A stretch of 64,000 bases of DNA from Heterostelium album PN500 (Eukaryota > Evosea > Eumycetozoa > Acytosteliales > Acytosteliaceae). The translations under genes were made by a program, and so were the position numbers. Under the pieces are notes generated by a model, which ran no database searches, was not told the origin of the DNA, and saw only the letters and a list, made by a program, of their open reading frames with translations. Below are positions 38,015-49,616 of the stretch, piece after piece. The stretch is from contig NW_008805065.1 of NCBI RefSeq assembly GCF_000004825.1, positions 1,302,001 to 1,366,000 of the forward strand, written 5' to 3'. The number at the start of each line of letters is the position of its first letter. Position 1 is the first letter of the stretch.

Positions 38015-38497
38015 CTATGGATAAAAAGTAGGACCATCTTCAATTGGAAACCAACTAACTTTTTTTCCTGTTAGAATTCTTACAATTCTTCCTTCAAAGC
38101 TCTCACTATGGTCATTGAAAAGATTGAATTCATCACCGACTGGCACACAGTCATGAAACTCTCGCCAAGAGAAATTACAATCACCATAACATGAGGTTCT
38201 AACATGGGTAGATGGTACACTATCATTTGTCCAAGTTGAGAGTGCCGCCGATCTCATTGAATTCCAAACGGTTGTCCACACATAGCCCTGAGTATCCTTT
38301 TGAGAGCAAACATATTGTCCGTTGCTGAGTCTGAGGATGACATACCGACGAATTTTTTGAACAAAATTCAAAATCCCGTCTAACTCTCTTCGAGCAATCC
38401 ATACTTCGACAATTCTTACATCTTTCTCTCTGTCTTCAACTCTGACATCATCCTTTCTTCCTTTTGTTATATCTGCTTTAGAGGAGGAACTTCCCAT
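38015..38497 (-). CDS. Diverged paralogue of the N-myristoylated family lacking both catalytic motifs
   Basis: Single exon, 160 residues. The first 36 residues are identical to the 37141 copy, including the myristoylation signal, and the central region (LRLSNGQYVCSQK through RTSCYG) is nearly identical. In place of GFWCFGANHWSVIL it has GILNFVQKIRRYVIL, and in place of LGLDDCQNF it has LFNDHSESF, so both the His and the Cys are gone while the frame stays open. The change is confined to these blocks. It looks like a catalytically dead paralogue under constraint, or the product of gene conversion with divergent patches. Its promoter is shared with the intact copy. Confidence 0.8.
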   Translation of the reverse strand: MGSSSSKADITKGRKDDVRVEDREKDVRIVEVWIARRELDGILNFVQKIRRYVILRLSNGQYVCSQKDTQGYVWTTVWNSMRSAALSTWTNDSVPSTHVRTSCYGDCNFSWREFHDCVPVGDEFNLFNDHSESFEGRIVRILTGKKVSWFPIEDGPTFYP

Positions 38498-39122
38498 ATT
38501 TTTTTCTTTTTCCTATTTCTAAAATAATTAAAAGATAACTTTAGATATTCAAAGAGAAGAGGTATTTATAACTAATATTTATACCTCTCATGAAACTTAA
38601 TACAATAAGTTGTTTCAATAAAAAACTTTAATTTTTAAAATAATGTAGGAAACAAATAAAAAGAATAATGTGTTAATTATTTTTATCACTTTACTTTACT
38701 TCTTCATTTCTATGTTAAAAATCATTTTATTGCTAATTATCTGCACTTTTTGTGGCTTTTTCCAATTTCTGCTTCATTTAAGTTAGAGAGAAAATAAGAT
38801 ATAATCTCCATTTTAGAAAATGGGATGGGATATCTTCAATAAACCTACATTCGTTTATACACAAAAGATTACATGTGCATTTTAATTAAACTTTTAAGTT
38901 TGTTTATAAAGAATTAAATTTGATCGTGACCTTTTTTTTGTAGAACCGCAAAGAACCTTTAAAAAGCTTCTTTAAATCTTCAAATTTTCACAAAAAAGAT
39001 TCACGAAACAATTAAAAAAAAACTTAAAAGTTTAATTAAAATAAAACCAATTGATTTTAGAGTTGTTTTTTACAATTTAAAGTCTTTTCAAAAATAATAG
39101 TTAGATATAAAATAATAAAAAA
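38498..39122. other. Divergent spacer
   Basis: Contains the duplicated promoter (38498-38570) of the preceding minus-strand gene and the A+T-rich upstream region of the membrane-protein gene. No further gene seen. Confidence 0.5.
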
Positions 39123-41208
39123 ATGGCAAATGCACCACCAGACCCATACATATTGGGAGAACTTCCTCCTCCTGATGAAAATGTAATTCCTCAATTAGTA
39201 AAGCTACACGAGATTAGTTGTTTTGATGAGCACACAGACAAAGATACTGTTGGTTCAAAAACAGACAAGACCTTTCAAGATATTCTATTAAATCATATTG
39301 AAGACCCTTACCTTAAACATCTAGGCAAAGAGAAAACAAGAATTGATCCAAGGTTCAATGAAATTATTAATCAATATAAGGATTGGTTGAAAGAGGCAGC
39401 TAAACGAATTCTTCCACTACTGACATTCAAAAAGAATCTTAGACATCATAGAATCAATGAAATAGTTGTTCAAGGCGATTATCAACATTTTCTTAAAACT
39501 CCTTATGGTCCTAATAAAGAAATTGTAAATATTAAATTTACTTAAAAAGATAAATTTGAAATCTAATAGTATTCTTTCATATCAGGTATATCAAATTATA
39601 ATGAAAGAAATTAGAAAGTTTTATTATGAAGCATTAATGCCAGCCTATTTAGATCAAAAAGAATATTGGGCAGAACAATACCAGAGATTTCTGGCATCAG
39701 ATCTCAAAGTTTCACGTCCCGATAGAGCTAAAGGATCAAATATCTGCGCCATCTCCAGGTACATAAGCAATCTTAACCAAAAGTTTGAGATCTTAAACTT
39801 TGAATTGGCCAAACCAGTATTTGAGCGTGAAGTGGAATTCATTGCAGTCGATATGGTGGAGAATGATTTTAACAAGCACCTTGTACACCCAGATAAATTG
39901 GATCCTAAATTTATTGAAGATATAGTTGAGAATTTAGCTAAAGAATATTCATCAGACTTCCAACTATATTTACTTCATACTACGACTGCTAAACCAATTG
40001 CTCAGCTTATCATAGATAGCTACAAGGATGCGTTCCACAAAAATCCTACAACTCCAACCGAACTTACAGACCAATTGAGAAACAACATGGAAAGTAGTTT
40101 CACATCTGACATGATTAGGATCATTGGCGATGATGTATTCGCAAATGCAATCAGATTGTTCACTTTTGTCGCTTTGGCAATGTCAATCGTCGGTATTGGA
40201 CATGCTTTTCTTTCTGGCGTCGAGCTAGGTACTGGTGAGATTCTATCATTGGTTGGAAATGCAACAAGAACTGTCATAACCATTGTTAGAAACTTAATGG
40301 ATGCCGTTACTGTCATAGACAACTTTGTCAAACAAGCTATAAATGGTTTATTCAGTTTATTAGGTACATTAGGAGATTTTATCAGACTACACATACTTAT
40401 TTTTTCGCTTGCTGGTACTGTCTTTCTTGCTTTTCTTGCTCTCATTCCGACCATTATGCAAATGATTAGCGATTGTAAGCATAAAAACTACCCAAGGTTG
40501 GCTTTCAATCTGGTCATAACAACTACAGTAATCGCATCCTTTGTTCTTATGACCTTCTTTAGCTTTGTTGTATTAATATCCACTCCTTTGGTATTCATTT
40601 TGGCGTTAATCAAAAACTGGGTTTTCCCTCAACCACTTGATGCACTCTATGACCAGATGCCAAGACACCAAAAAGACCTCATTGTCTTTTCTCGACTAAA
40701 GATTGCTAAACCAGATAGAGATAAAACAAGAAAGTTAATCTTTACCCAAGGAAAACAAACTACAGAGAGTAACGATAGTTTTGTGCTTGTCAAGGTGTTC
40801 CGTCATGGTTACTATTTGAAGCGTGCCAATGTAAATAATCCGAATCACAATGAATATTTGAAACCTAACCCAGATCCACAACGTATGACTAAGAAGTTAT
40901 GGTGGGTCACTGAGACCGATTGGACTTATTCTGACCAACCACATCTATTCTATTTGCATGCCGTTGATCAATCGAAAATGATCAACTCTGAATTGGACGG
41001 CTCAAATCACAAATTTAATTTAATGACAATAACCGACAAGGGACAAAGAATGTTCCTTGGAATCAATAGACAAACTGGTGATTTCAGGTTCTTTAACAAG
41101 CCAACTGAAGTCAAGATTTCAGATCCACAACCACATCGACAACTACAACAAGAACAACAAGAACAACAACTACCACAACCAATGGTAAACAATGTTCGAC
41201 AAGAATAA
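39123..41208 (+). CDS. Multi-pass membrane protein with helical N-domain and beta-rich C-domain, unknown family
   Basis: Two exons, 39123-39524 and 39586-41208, joined in phase 0, encode 674 residues. Residues 1-320 are soluble and helical (VYQIIMKEIRKFYYEALMPA). Three long hydrophobic stretches (about 325-345, 404-430 and 440-477) contain enough length for three to four membrane spans, separated by an amphipathic segment (AINGLFSLLGTLGDFIRL). Residues about 530-645 look like a compact beta domain with alternating aromatic and polar residues (FVLVKVFRHGYYLKR; KKLWWVTETDWTY; MFLGINRQTGDFRFF), reminiscent of beta-trefoil or fascin-like folds. A short Gln/Glu tail ends it. No signal peptide is visible. 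I do not recognise the family. Confidence 0.8.
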
Positions 41209-41409
41209 TTTTTATTTTTATTTTTAACAAAAATTTTATGTAAAATAACGACTCTCCCTCCCACCTTTATTACCCTTTTTGGGTTTATTTCCATCTCGAT
41301 TTTATCACTTCCTGGTTCCAAATATTCACTGAAAAAATAAATAAATCTGAACGATTATAAATTATCCCAAAATAAATTATATATTTCCTTTATTTTAATA
41401 TATTATATG

Positions 41410-43722
41410 TTACATAACACTATTTCCTTGTGATAAATAGTCAGTGTGAAGTAATTTACATTGATTAGATGCTAGGTTGGTAAGAACTTTGTAATTGAAC
41501 TTTAACTTGTTGAAATAGTCAATGGGACCACCTGCATAACCACCCATAAAGTATACATCTCCACCGGCGACACAGGCAGTACCCATGTCACGAGCGGGTG
41601 GTCTTGGCTCTTCGATTGATGGAGCGATCCATTGTAGAGTCTCTGTATCCAAAATATAAATATCGTTTGTAACACAATGACGAGGTTTACTTCCACCTCC
41701 AAAAATAAATAGGAATCGGCCCACTGCAAATGAAATGGCAAACGTACTCGTTTGAATATCACCTTGTGTCGCTGCTTTTGTCCAGTGGTTTCTGGTGGTA
41801 TCGAAAATATGTATGTCATTGAATTTGTCTGTCCATCCGCTGGTTTCATTCCAGATACCACCACCGAAAAGATAGAGTTTACTTCCGATTGCAGTCATAC
41901 AATGACCGGAACGAGCACATGGCTTGTCACCGGTGACTGTTGGCTGAGACCATGTCATGGTGGTGGTGTCGAGGGCATAGAGATCATCCAGTACCTGATA
42001 GTGTCCGAATTCATCGTTGTTGTTTCCACCAAAGATATACATTGTCTTGCCAACGGCTGATGCCGCATGGTTAGTTCTTGAGACTGGAAGACTTCCATTG
42101 ATAAATTGCTTGGGGATGTTTGTCCAGATTTTGGTGGTTGGGTTGAACACAGCGAGATCAAAGTTGGATCCATGACCATCGAATCCACCAAATACAAATA
42201 TGTTTTGATCAATCAAACATGAAGTGTGTCTCGAAAAGTTTGGGACACGATCACCTTTGATTTGTGGCTTTGAGAATGTATGTGATTCGGTATCGTAATA
42301 GATAATATCGTTGAAACGCTTGGTGTCGGTTTCTTGTCCACCAATGAATATAATCTTTCCATCGACATAGGTTGCTGTATGCTTGAATCGTTTAGTTGGT
42401 ACTGCACCATAGTGTTTAGGTGCGATCCATTTAAAGCAATTGGGTGCATTGATAGCAACCTTTTCGAAATAATAGGTTTTGTATTCAAAGAGTGGATCAT
42501 ATCGATCGGCTGTGATCCATTGTCTTCGGAAACACTTCTTTTTCCAGAGGGTTCGCTCGTTAGCCAATCCGTAGAAATGTCTCGATACCATTGAAACACT
42601 CACCAAATCACTGGCATTCAAGAATGATAGGATTTTCAAAACAACTTCCTGAGGGAATAATTCAATGTAATAAAATTTGATGTTGTTGTTGATGGTGCTG
42701 GCGCGGTTGGTGTAGTTTTTGATGATTTGTGTATCGTTGTAGAAATTCTCGGGTGTCGAGTCAAACGAAGATGTCGAAGATCCCAACTCATTGCTTGCCG
42801 ACGAACAAATCGAGTCATTACTCTCGCAATCCGATAATTCATATCCAAAGTGTGCAGAATTGCCATCTCCACTGTTGCTGCTGCTACTACTAGTACAAGA
42901 GTTGGATCTTGAGTAGTCTTCGTCGTCATCGGATGGTGCATATATTGAAATACTAAATTTTCTACGCAGACCTTGTAGACTTGATCGGAGGAAACCTCTT
43001 GGTGATCCCAAGGAGGAGGAAGAGTCGGTCGATTTATTCATTGAGTTTGATCTATTTAAAATGGGTGAGGATCTTGGTGATTGCACAGGAAATTGGTCTT
43101 GATTCATTTTGGTTTTCTTTCTAAGCGAAGAGGAAGAAGAAGAAGAAGAGGAGTTTGATGATGAAGATTCTGAAGAGGAATCTCCACCAACCCTGAATTT
43201 CGAAAAGAATGACATTTGTAATTGTATAATTAAGGAATTACTATTATTTAGATTATTATTAAAAAATGTATGATATCTATTGTTATTATTATTATTATTA
43301 TTACTATTATTAAGTGACCTATATTGTTGGATCAATAGGAATGAATAATGATTCTTTTGTAAACGTAATAGAAATTCCGAATTGCTATTAATATATTGTA
43401 CTAGTTTTCGATAAACGAATGTGATATAATTGAATTTCCAACTATATGTAATGTTACTTTTGTATTTGTAAACTATTTTATTCAATTTCAAAAAAATTGA
43501 TTTTAAATTTATATTAAATAAATTAGTAAAATTATATATATCATTTTTTTCTAAACTATTATTAATATTTTTAATATTTTTTTTATTATTGTTCTGATTA
43601 TTACTACTAATTTTATTATTATTACTGCTGTTTGATATTATTGGAATTTCATTGGTCGTACTGATTGGATCGGATCCAAATGTACTTTTATGAATATAAA
43701 ACAATCTAATTGTAGATATCAT
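41410..43722 (-). CDS. F-box and kelch-repeat protein, probable SCF substrate adaptor
   Basis: Single exon, 770 residues from an ATG at 43722. A second good start is at 43215 (MSFFSKFRVGG, 601 residues). The open frame extends beyond 43722 only through non-ATG codons. The N-terminal 170 residues are Asn rich, then Ser-rich tracts. An F-box lies at about 350-400 (LFPQEVVLKILSFLNASDLV). About six kelch repeats (430-745) follow, with repeated Gly-Gly pairs such as IIFIGGQE, IFVFGGFDGHG, MYIFGGNNNDE and LYLFGGGIW, forming a beta-propeller. F-box/kelch proteins recruit substrates to SKP1-cullin-RING ligases. It is convergent with the membrane-protein gene. Confidence 0.92.
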   Translation of the reverse strand: MISTIRLFYIHKSTFGSDPISTTNEIPIISNSSNNNKISSNNQNNNKKNIKNINNSLEKNDIYNFTNLFNINLKSIFLKLNKIVYKYKSNITYSWKFNYITFVYRKLVQYINSNSEFLLRLQKNHYSFLLIQQYRSLNNSNNNNNNNNRYHTFFNNNLNNSNSLIIQLQMSFFSKFRVGGDSSSESSSSNSSSSSSSSSLRKKTKMNQDQFPVQSPRSSPILNRSNSMNKSTDSSSSLGSPRGFLRSSLQGLRRKFSISIYAPSDDDEDYSRSNSCTSSSSSNSGDGNSAHFGYELSDCESNDSICSSASNELGSSTSSFDSTPENFYNDTQIIKNYTNRASTINNNIKFYYIELFPQEVVLKILSFLNASDLVSVSMVSRHFYGLANERTLWKKKCFRRQWITADRYDPLFEYKTYYFEKVAINAPNCFKWIAPKHYGAVPTKRFKHTATYVDGKIIFIGGQETDTKRFNDIIYYDTESHTFSKPQIKGDRVPNFSRHTSCLIDQNIFVFGGFDGHGSNFDLAVFNPTTKIWTNIPKQFINGSLPVSRTNHAASAVGKTMYIFGGNNNDEFGHYQVLDDLYALDTTTMTWSQPTVTGDKPCARSGHCMTAIGSKLYLFGGGIWNETSGWTDKFNDIHIFDTTRNHWTKAATQGDIQTSTFAISFAVGRFLFIFGGGSKPRHCVTNDIYILDTETLQWIAPSIEEPRPPARDMGTACVAGGDVYFMGGYAGGPIDYFNKLKFNYKVLTNLASNQCKLLHTDYLSQGNSVM

Positions 43723-46700
43723 TCTTTTTTGTTTAGTTTTTTTCTTTTTTGGAAAAAAGAAAACAAAGTGAAAACTAATAATGGAATGTATCAATTACTA
43801 TTATACAAAATATAAAGAATAATTTAAAATATTATTTTTTGGATTTTTAAATTTTATTTATAAAAGATCCAAAAATAAAATTTTAATAATGCAGGTTTAC
43901 AAAAAATAAAAATATGTTAAAGTTATAAATAAAACACTCTAACAATAAAATAAAACTTATTTAGTGAAATCAAACAAACAACTAGTGAATGCAAGGAAAA
44001 TAATGAAAAAGAAAAAAGATTGGCATGCTTAGGAAAATAGGGAGAAGAATAAGAAGTAGTGCAAGTGTGGAGGGAAGGAAGTAGCTGACGCTAATAGTTT
44101 TAATGACTGCCTAAAAATATGTAACCTGTTCTTTTTGGTTTGGATATCTTTAAATGTACAAACAAAATTGTACTTATTGAAATATCTAACGTAGTATCAG
44201 GTGGGTGGGTAGTTTGTATCAACAGTATATTGTTTTTTTTAAAAAATACAACAACAACAACAGTAATAATAAACATATCTTTATCCAAGTACTGAGTGTC
44301 TATTGGATTTGTGGTATGATTGTTGTGGTGTGGGGTTGTTTTTATTGTTGTTGGTTTTTTTTTTTTTTATATGTTTGTTTTTGGATGAAGAGTATACAAG
44401 TAAAAACCGAATGTCTGCAATAAATGAGATAATTAAATTGTTTTCAAAAAAAGTGTATGATCAAATGAATTTATTAAAAACCAATACTATTCTTTAACCA
44501 ACTATACACCTTGATTCTAACAAATCTTCAAGTATAATCTTTTCTTCTGTTTTTTTACCCCATTGAATATAATATAAAAACACTCACCACAAATTAACCA
44601 TGAGAACAAATACATTCACAGCACTCAATCTTCACTTATTGTTTATAAAATAATAATCTAGATACAAAAGATATATATATTATGAAAATTTGATAGAATC
44701 TGACATATTGTTATAAATACATAGATGATAAGAAAGTTATACAACACACACACACCACAAACAACACAAGTAAATATTAATATTAACTTTGAAAGAAAGA
44801 TAGTACTTTACTAGCTTAAACAGTACTGGTACTATTAATTTGGAAAAAATACAAATAGATCAAAAAAAAAAAAAAACTGAAGAGTGTTTGTGGTTGGTAA
44901 CAATATGTTTCAAACACATAAAATTCAAGTTAACATGTGTTACGATATGATGTATGATTAAAATGATTATAGTGTGGTTAGTTGATATTTATTGGATATA
45001 TAGACTAGTTGGTGGTGGATGAGGAGTAAAAAGGTGGAAGAAGGGTGTTGATTTAAAAACAAAATGGCAACCCTCTTTTTGACATATGCTTTCAACATGT
45101 CTAATACTAATAAGTATATCATATTACTGCAACATGTTGATGTTACTACATTCGTTGTTGGTTTGTAAAGATGTTTCAAACCTATTAATTAAATTAAGGA
45201 ATACCAATGGCCGCTTCTTAAATAATGATTTGTTTTTTTTTTTTGGTATGAAGATGTTAAATTCGTGTCATCACCATTATTTAATGAGAGAGAGAGAGCT
45301 CTAACTAAATAATATATAAAACAATATGGTTTTGTAATTATCTAAAAAAGTGAACAGATTACAACTATTGATTCCTTTTGACAATGTTGATATTATTATA
45401 AATTGGGTGATTTGTTGATAGTGTGGTGGGATTATACTATTTAAATTATTAAGACTACGTATTACAACGACCAATAAACTAATTGAGTATACTAGACTAA
45501 TACAACAGTAACAAATAAATTTGAAATTAAAGTAGAATTGGATTTTTTACTATTTCTGTAAACAACAAAAAGAACAATATTGGTTTTGTAAATTGAATTT
45601 CAAAAATGTTACTACCAATAACTTTAATTAGCTACAACTATTATTATTTTTGAGTATTGTCATGCTGATCACAATGAAACTCTATTATTAATTATTAAAT
45701 TTTTTATCTCTTGCTTGACTAATAATAGGATGATTATTAATTATTACATACCAAAATATTGTAATAATATTTTTTTAAAATAAAAATATTGAAGTAATAA
45801 TATATTCTTTAATCTAAATCTTCAGATTGAAATTGGACCTGGTTGGTTACCTTGAGATAAAAAATATTAAAAAAAAAAAAAAAATCTTTTGTTTTTTTTG
45901 GGACCGATGCAGTAATTGGTGGTGTGTTACAACGAAACTGGACTAAATTAATTGAATTTGTGGTTTTTTATTTAATTATTAATAATTTGAAATAATATAT
46001 AAAAATAAATAAAAAATTATTAAATATAATTATTTGTTATAATATTACTTTTTGAAATAGTAGTAGAGGAAAAAACTCGATATAAATGAGTGAGGTTAGT
46101 GAAAGGTCCTTTTGTTGTGTTGTTTGGAAAAAAAATAATGTGGATGTGGTGGTACTATTCAAATGATTGAGATGATTTTTAGGTATCAACTATTTGGATA
46201 ATGGTCAAATCAGAGTTGTAGGTTAATAAACTATTTTTTCAAATTATTATTATTATTATTATTATTTTTTTCTTGGATAGGTTGTTAGAATATGAATGGT
46301 ACTCACACTGGTGCCCGGCAACTATACATATTTAAATTTACAATAGTTTCATAATTGAAAGACTTATTTGCAAATCATTTAGGTGTGGGTTTGAATAAAG
46401 TTCGTTTACGTTTTTTTTTTTTTTAAAAATTATTATTTTATTTTATTTTATTTTTTGAATAGAAACTATATAGTCTTTTATAATTGTTAAAAAAAAAAAA
46501 ATCATTTGTTAAAAAAAAAAAATCATCAATCTGTTTAATCTTTCCAAAATTGGATTGGTATACAATAGCAAAAATACAACCAGTTTTTGAAAAAATCAAA
46601 AAGATTTTTTGTTGAAAGGCATTGGTCCAAAAAAAATATTCTCAATCTTTTGAAAAACGGGAAATAATTGATTTTTTTTTTTTTTTTTTAAACCGACATA

Positions 46701-48597
46701 CTTACTTTTTAATAGTGGCCTATTTCGATTGTTGTTGATGATGATTGTTGTTGCGAAAAACCACTGATTTTCAGCGATTTAATTCGTAGAGGTATTATAA
46801 TTTGTTGATACATTTTACTAGTTTTAAAATTGAAACAAAAAATGATGTCATAATAATTTAGTTATTGAAGAATCATTCACTTTCCTAGGGCAAAACACCT
46901 ATATTCTAAACACTTTACTATTTATTGAAGTTAGTAAATTATTATCTCTTTGTTGTTAGATTTAAAAAAAGAAAAATATAATGTGGGATTGTTAAGTTTT
47001 CAGAGGATCCTTTGAAAAACAAAAATTTTTGCGCCAAATTATTTATTTATTTTTTAAAATGATTTTAAATATGTTATAGAAGAATGAAAAGATGCAAAAA
47101 TTTCTGTTAAAGTTTAAGTTGAATTGACAGGGTCGAAGGAAACAAAAATGGATGGTCAGTGAGGAAATTGAAATAATAGATGAAAAGTTTCGACTTATGC
47201 CTTGGACATATTGTTCGAAGTAATTGAGAAGGAACAAATTATCGTGGTAGCATTAGTATTAGTAATAGTAGCGGTATTAGAAGTAGTAGCATTTAGCTTC
47301 AAAAATAAATCATAAAAGCAATAGTGTTGAATTCATGCAGGTGTGAGGTCTGCTATTTTCTTATCATGAGAAAAACATGGAGTGAAAAAGTCAATCTAAT
47401 TGTAGATATAAGTAACAACTGGTCTTGGTTGAAATGCAGAAAGAGAAGATGCATATTTGAATCAATTCAAGCAGAAGTAGCTAAATAACCTAGCTTTTAT
47501 GTTATTATATCAAAAGCATGTCATTATAGTTATGGTTGGGAGAGTTGGATGTAATAGGTGATGTATTTGATTCCCTCAACTTTAAGAATCATCGATGGAA
47601 CAAGAGAAGCAGCAAGAAAAGAATCAAGATAAGAAATAATACAAGAAACAAAAGAATATAAATAAAAATTTAATATCGTTGTTTTTCATTTTTAATCTAT
47701 TACATCACACTCTCTATCACGTTATTCGAATCGATTTCTTGAGATCAAGATTATAAAGAGTTGAAGTTAAAAAAGAAGATGAAAAATAAAAAAAGCAAGT
47801 AAATGATAAACAACACCCCCAATATAATTATAAAGAACAACAAAAAGAAAAAATTAATTAACACCTTCTCTTACCCAGCACCCCAAAAATTAAAAAAAGT
47901 AGATAAATTTTATATTACTTTTTGTTTTTTTCTTATTGTTATTTTCATCTAATTATTCTTTTAACTCATTGTAAATGTTAATCACATTCATTTTAAATGC
48001 ATATTGGTTTAAAATGATATACCACCGATATGAAATTTAATTTATATTTAAAAAAAATGGGGTGGTTGAACAGTTTAATTTGTTTTTAAGTTGCTATAAT
48101 GCACCCAACATAACTTCAAATTTAATAACACTTTGAAGTGGAAATGATCATTTTACAAATTACAATCACAAGAAATCATTCATACATTTGATTCAAAAAA
48201 AAAAGAAAATTGCAAATTCATTTATTATTTGTTAAAATAATTTAAACCCACAACTGACTTGACATAGAGAAAATACGCTTCTGCAGTACAAACTTTTTTT
48301 CACATCGCTTTGTTTCACTAGGTATAATTGGCTTTTAAAAATTTAAAAAAGTTATTATTCTAAATATTGAATAGATCCATTTTTGGAAGTGGCCAATTTA
48401 CACTCACAAATTAAATTGCATAAATTAAATTTCTGCTCTTGCATAGTACAGTGATCATCAACAAAAAGTGGAGATTTAAAAATAATTATTTAAAAAAAAA
48501 CATGTTGTTTTGAATATAAATAGTGAATTCATTTTAATCCAAAGTATTCTTTCCTTTATTTATATAAATATTTAATATATATCTTTTTTTTAACAAA
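43723..48597. other. Gene desert, about 4.9 kb
   Basis: No convincing protein gene on either strand. The open frames are short, A+T driven and without splice logic. It holds many homopolymer runs, ATT repeats (about 46242-46265), AGT-type trinucleotides (about 47250-47290), and one copy of a dispersed 76-nt repeat (46755-46830). The last kilobase is probably the promoter of the EF-hand gene. An unrecognised non-coding RNA is possible. Confidence 0.5.
46755..46830. repeat. Dispersed repeat, copy A
   Basis: Shares GAAAAACCACTGATTTTC exactly with copy B at 50632, followed by matching CGATTTAATTCGTAGA and a shared end AGTTTTAAAAT. Overall it is about three-quarters identical over 76 nt. Both copies lie in non-coding DNA in the same orientation. 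Short and unannotated; it could be a small RNA gene, a regulatory cassette or a transposon fragment. Confidence 0.5.
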
Positions 48598-49186
48598 ATG
48601 TCCGTATTTGACGAAATTGATGAAAATGTCAAGAAGTTCTTAGACAGATTTGATGGAAATGGAGATGGAGAGGTATGAGAATAAGAAAATTATAAATTTT
48701 ATTAAAATAAAAACTAACATTATCTCTAATAGGTATCTTTTGATGAAGTTGTCAACAAATTGACTGCCCAGAAAGTCAAAGATCCACAAGGAACTGCTTA
48801 CAAAATCTTCAAGCAAATTGATGAGAATGGAGATGAAAAAATCAGTATGTAAAATTAAAAAATAGAATCTTTTAAAAAAAATGTATTAATTAAAATCTAA
48901 AATAGCCATCAATGAACTCAGAATGAATTCCAACAAATTCAAGAAAAATGAAATTGATCAATTGATCAAGAAAGAAATCGAGTTTTTCTTTAAAAACTAT
49001 GATGTTGATAACGATCAAGTTTGTACTTTTGAGGAGGTTTATAATTTCTATGAAAAGAGAGGAGATAAGCGCCCAGAAGCTAGAACCATGGCTATTTTTT
49101 CTGCTTTTGACAAGGATAAATCAAGCACAATTACCAAGGAAGAATGTAATACCAGATTCTTGAACAAGAAGTTTGGTCAAGTATAG
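48598..49186 (+). CDS. Four-EF-hand calcium-binding protein (CBP family)
   Basis: Three exons, 48598-48672, 48733-48844 and 48906-49186, encode 155 residues. Four EF-hand loops: DGNGDGEVSFDE (19-30), DENGDEKITINE (55-66), DVDNDQVCTFEE (95-106) and DKDKSSTITKEE (131-142). All have Asp at position 1 and Glu at position 12, so all four should bind calcium, although loops 2 and 4 lack the usual Gly at position 6. Length and layout match the small Dictyostelium calcium-binding proteins (CBPs), which act in the cytosol in development and calcium signalling. The first intron splits EF-hand 1 and the second follows loop 2. Confidence 0.93.
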
Positions 49187-49395
49187 AAGTACTCCAATAC
49201 CTTTCTTCATTCGGAATTATTTCAATTCCTCAAAAAACAAATAAAAATAAAAATTGATGATTAATCATTAAAATAAGTATTCTATTTCTCTTTTTATCGA
49301 ATAAATAATAATTTAATATAAGTTTAAACCATGATTTCATTTATAGTGTTGAAAAATCATTTTAAACTTAAATTTTATTTTAATTATAATATTAT

Positions 49396-49536
49396 ATGAA
49401 ATTTAACCTTAAACTATCATCACCTATTATGATTGAGGAGAACAGTACAAACATGTTTCTGATGAATCCAGATGCCAAAATAATAGCAGATGCTCTTTTC
49501 GAAATACTTCGTCAGACTTTAAAAGTAAAAATTTAA
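49396..49536 (+). CDS. Possible microprotein, 46 residues
   Basis: ATG at 49396 to TAA at 49534-49536. The peptide is non-repetitive and predicted helical (NPDAKIIADALFEILRQTLK), with higher G+C than the surrounding spacer. A GTAAAA follows the LRQTLK codons, so it may instead be a first exon with a donor there, but I found no clear second exon before the convergent MAPEG gene. It could be a small gene, a remnant or chance. Confidence 0.3.
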   Translation: MKFNLKLSSPIMIEENSTNMFLMNPDAKIIADALFEILRQTLKVKI

Positions 49537-49616
49537 ACAAAATGAAGGAATGATTTATCTAACAACTTTTTTATTTCAATTAATTTTTAAATAAAATTTT
49601 CTTTTTTTTTATAAAA

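Noticed and set aside
44205-45304. Frames of 60-75 codons in the gene desert
   Set aside because: Phe/Tyr/Cys-rich chance frames across homopolymers. No splice sites give longer proteins.
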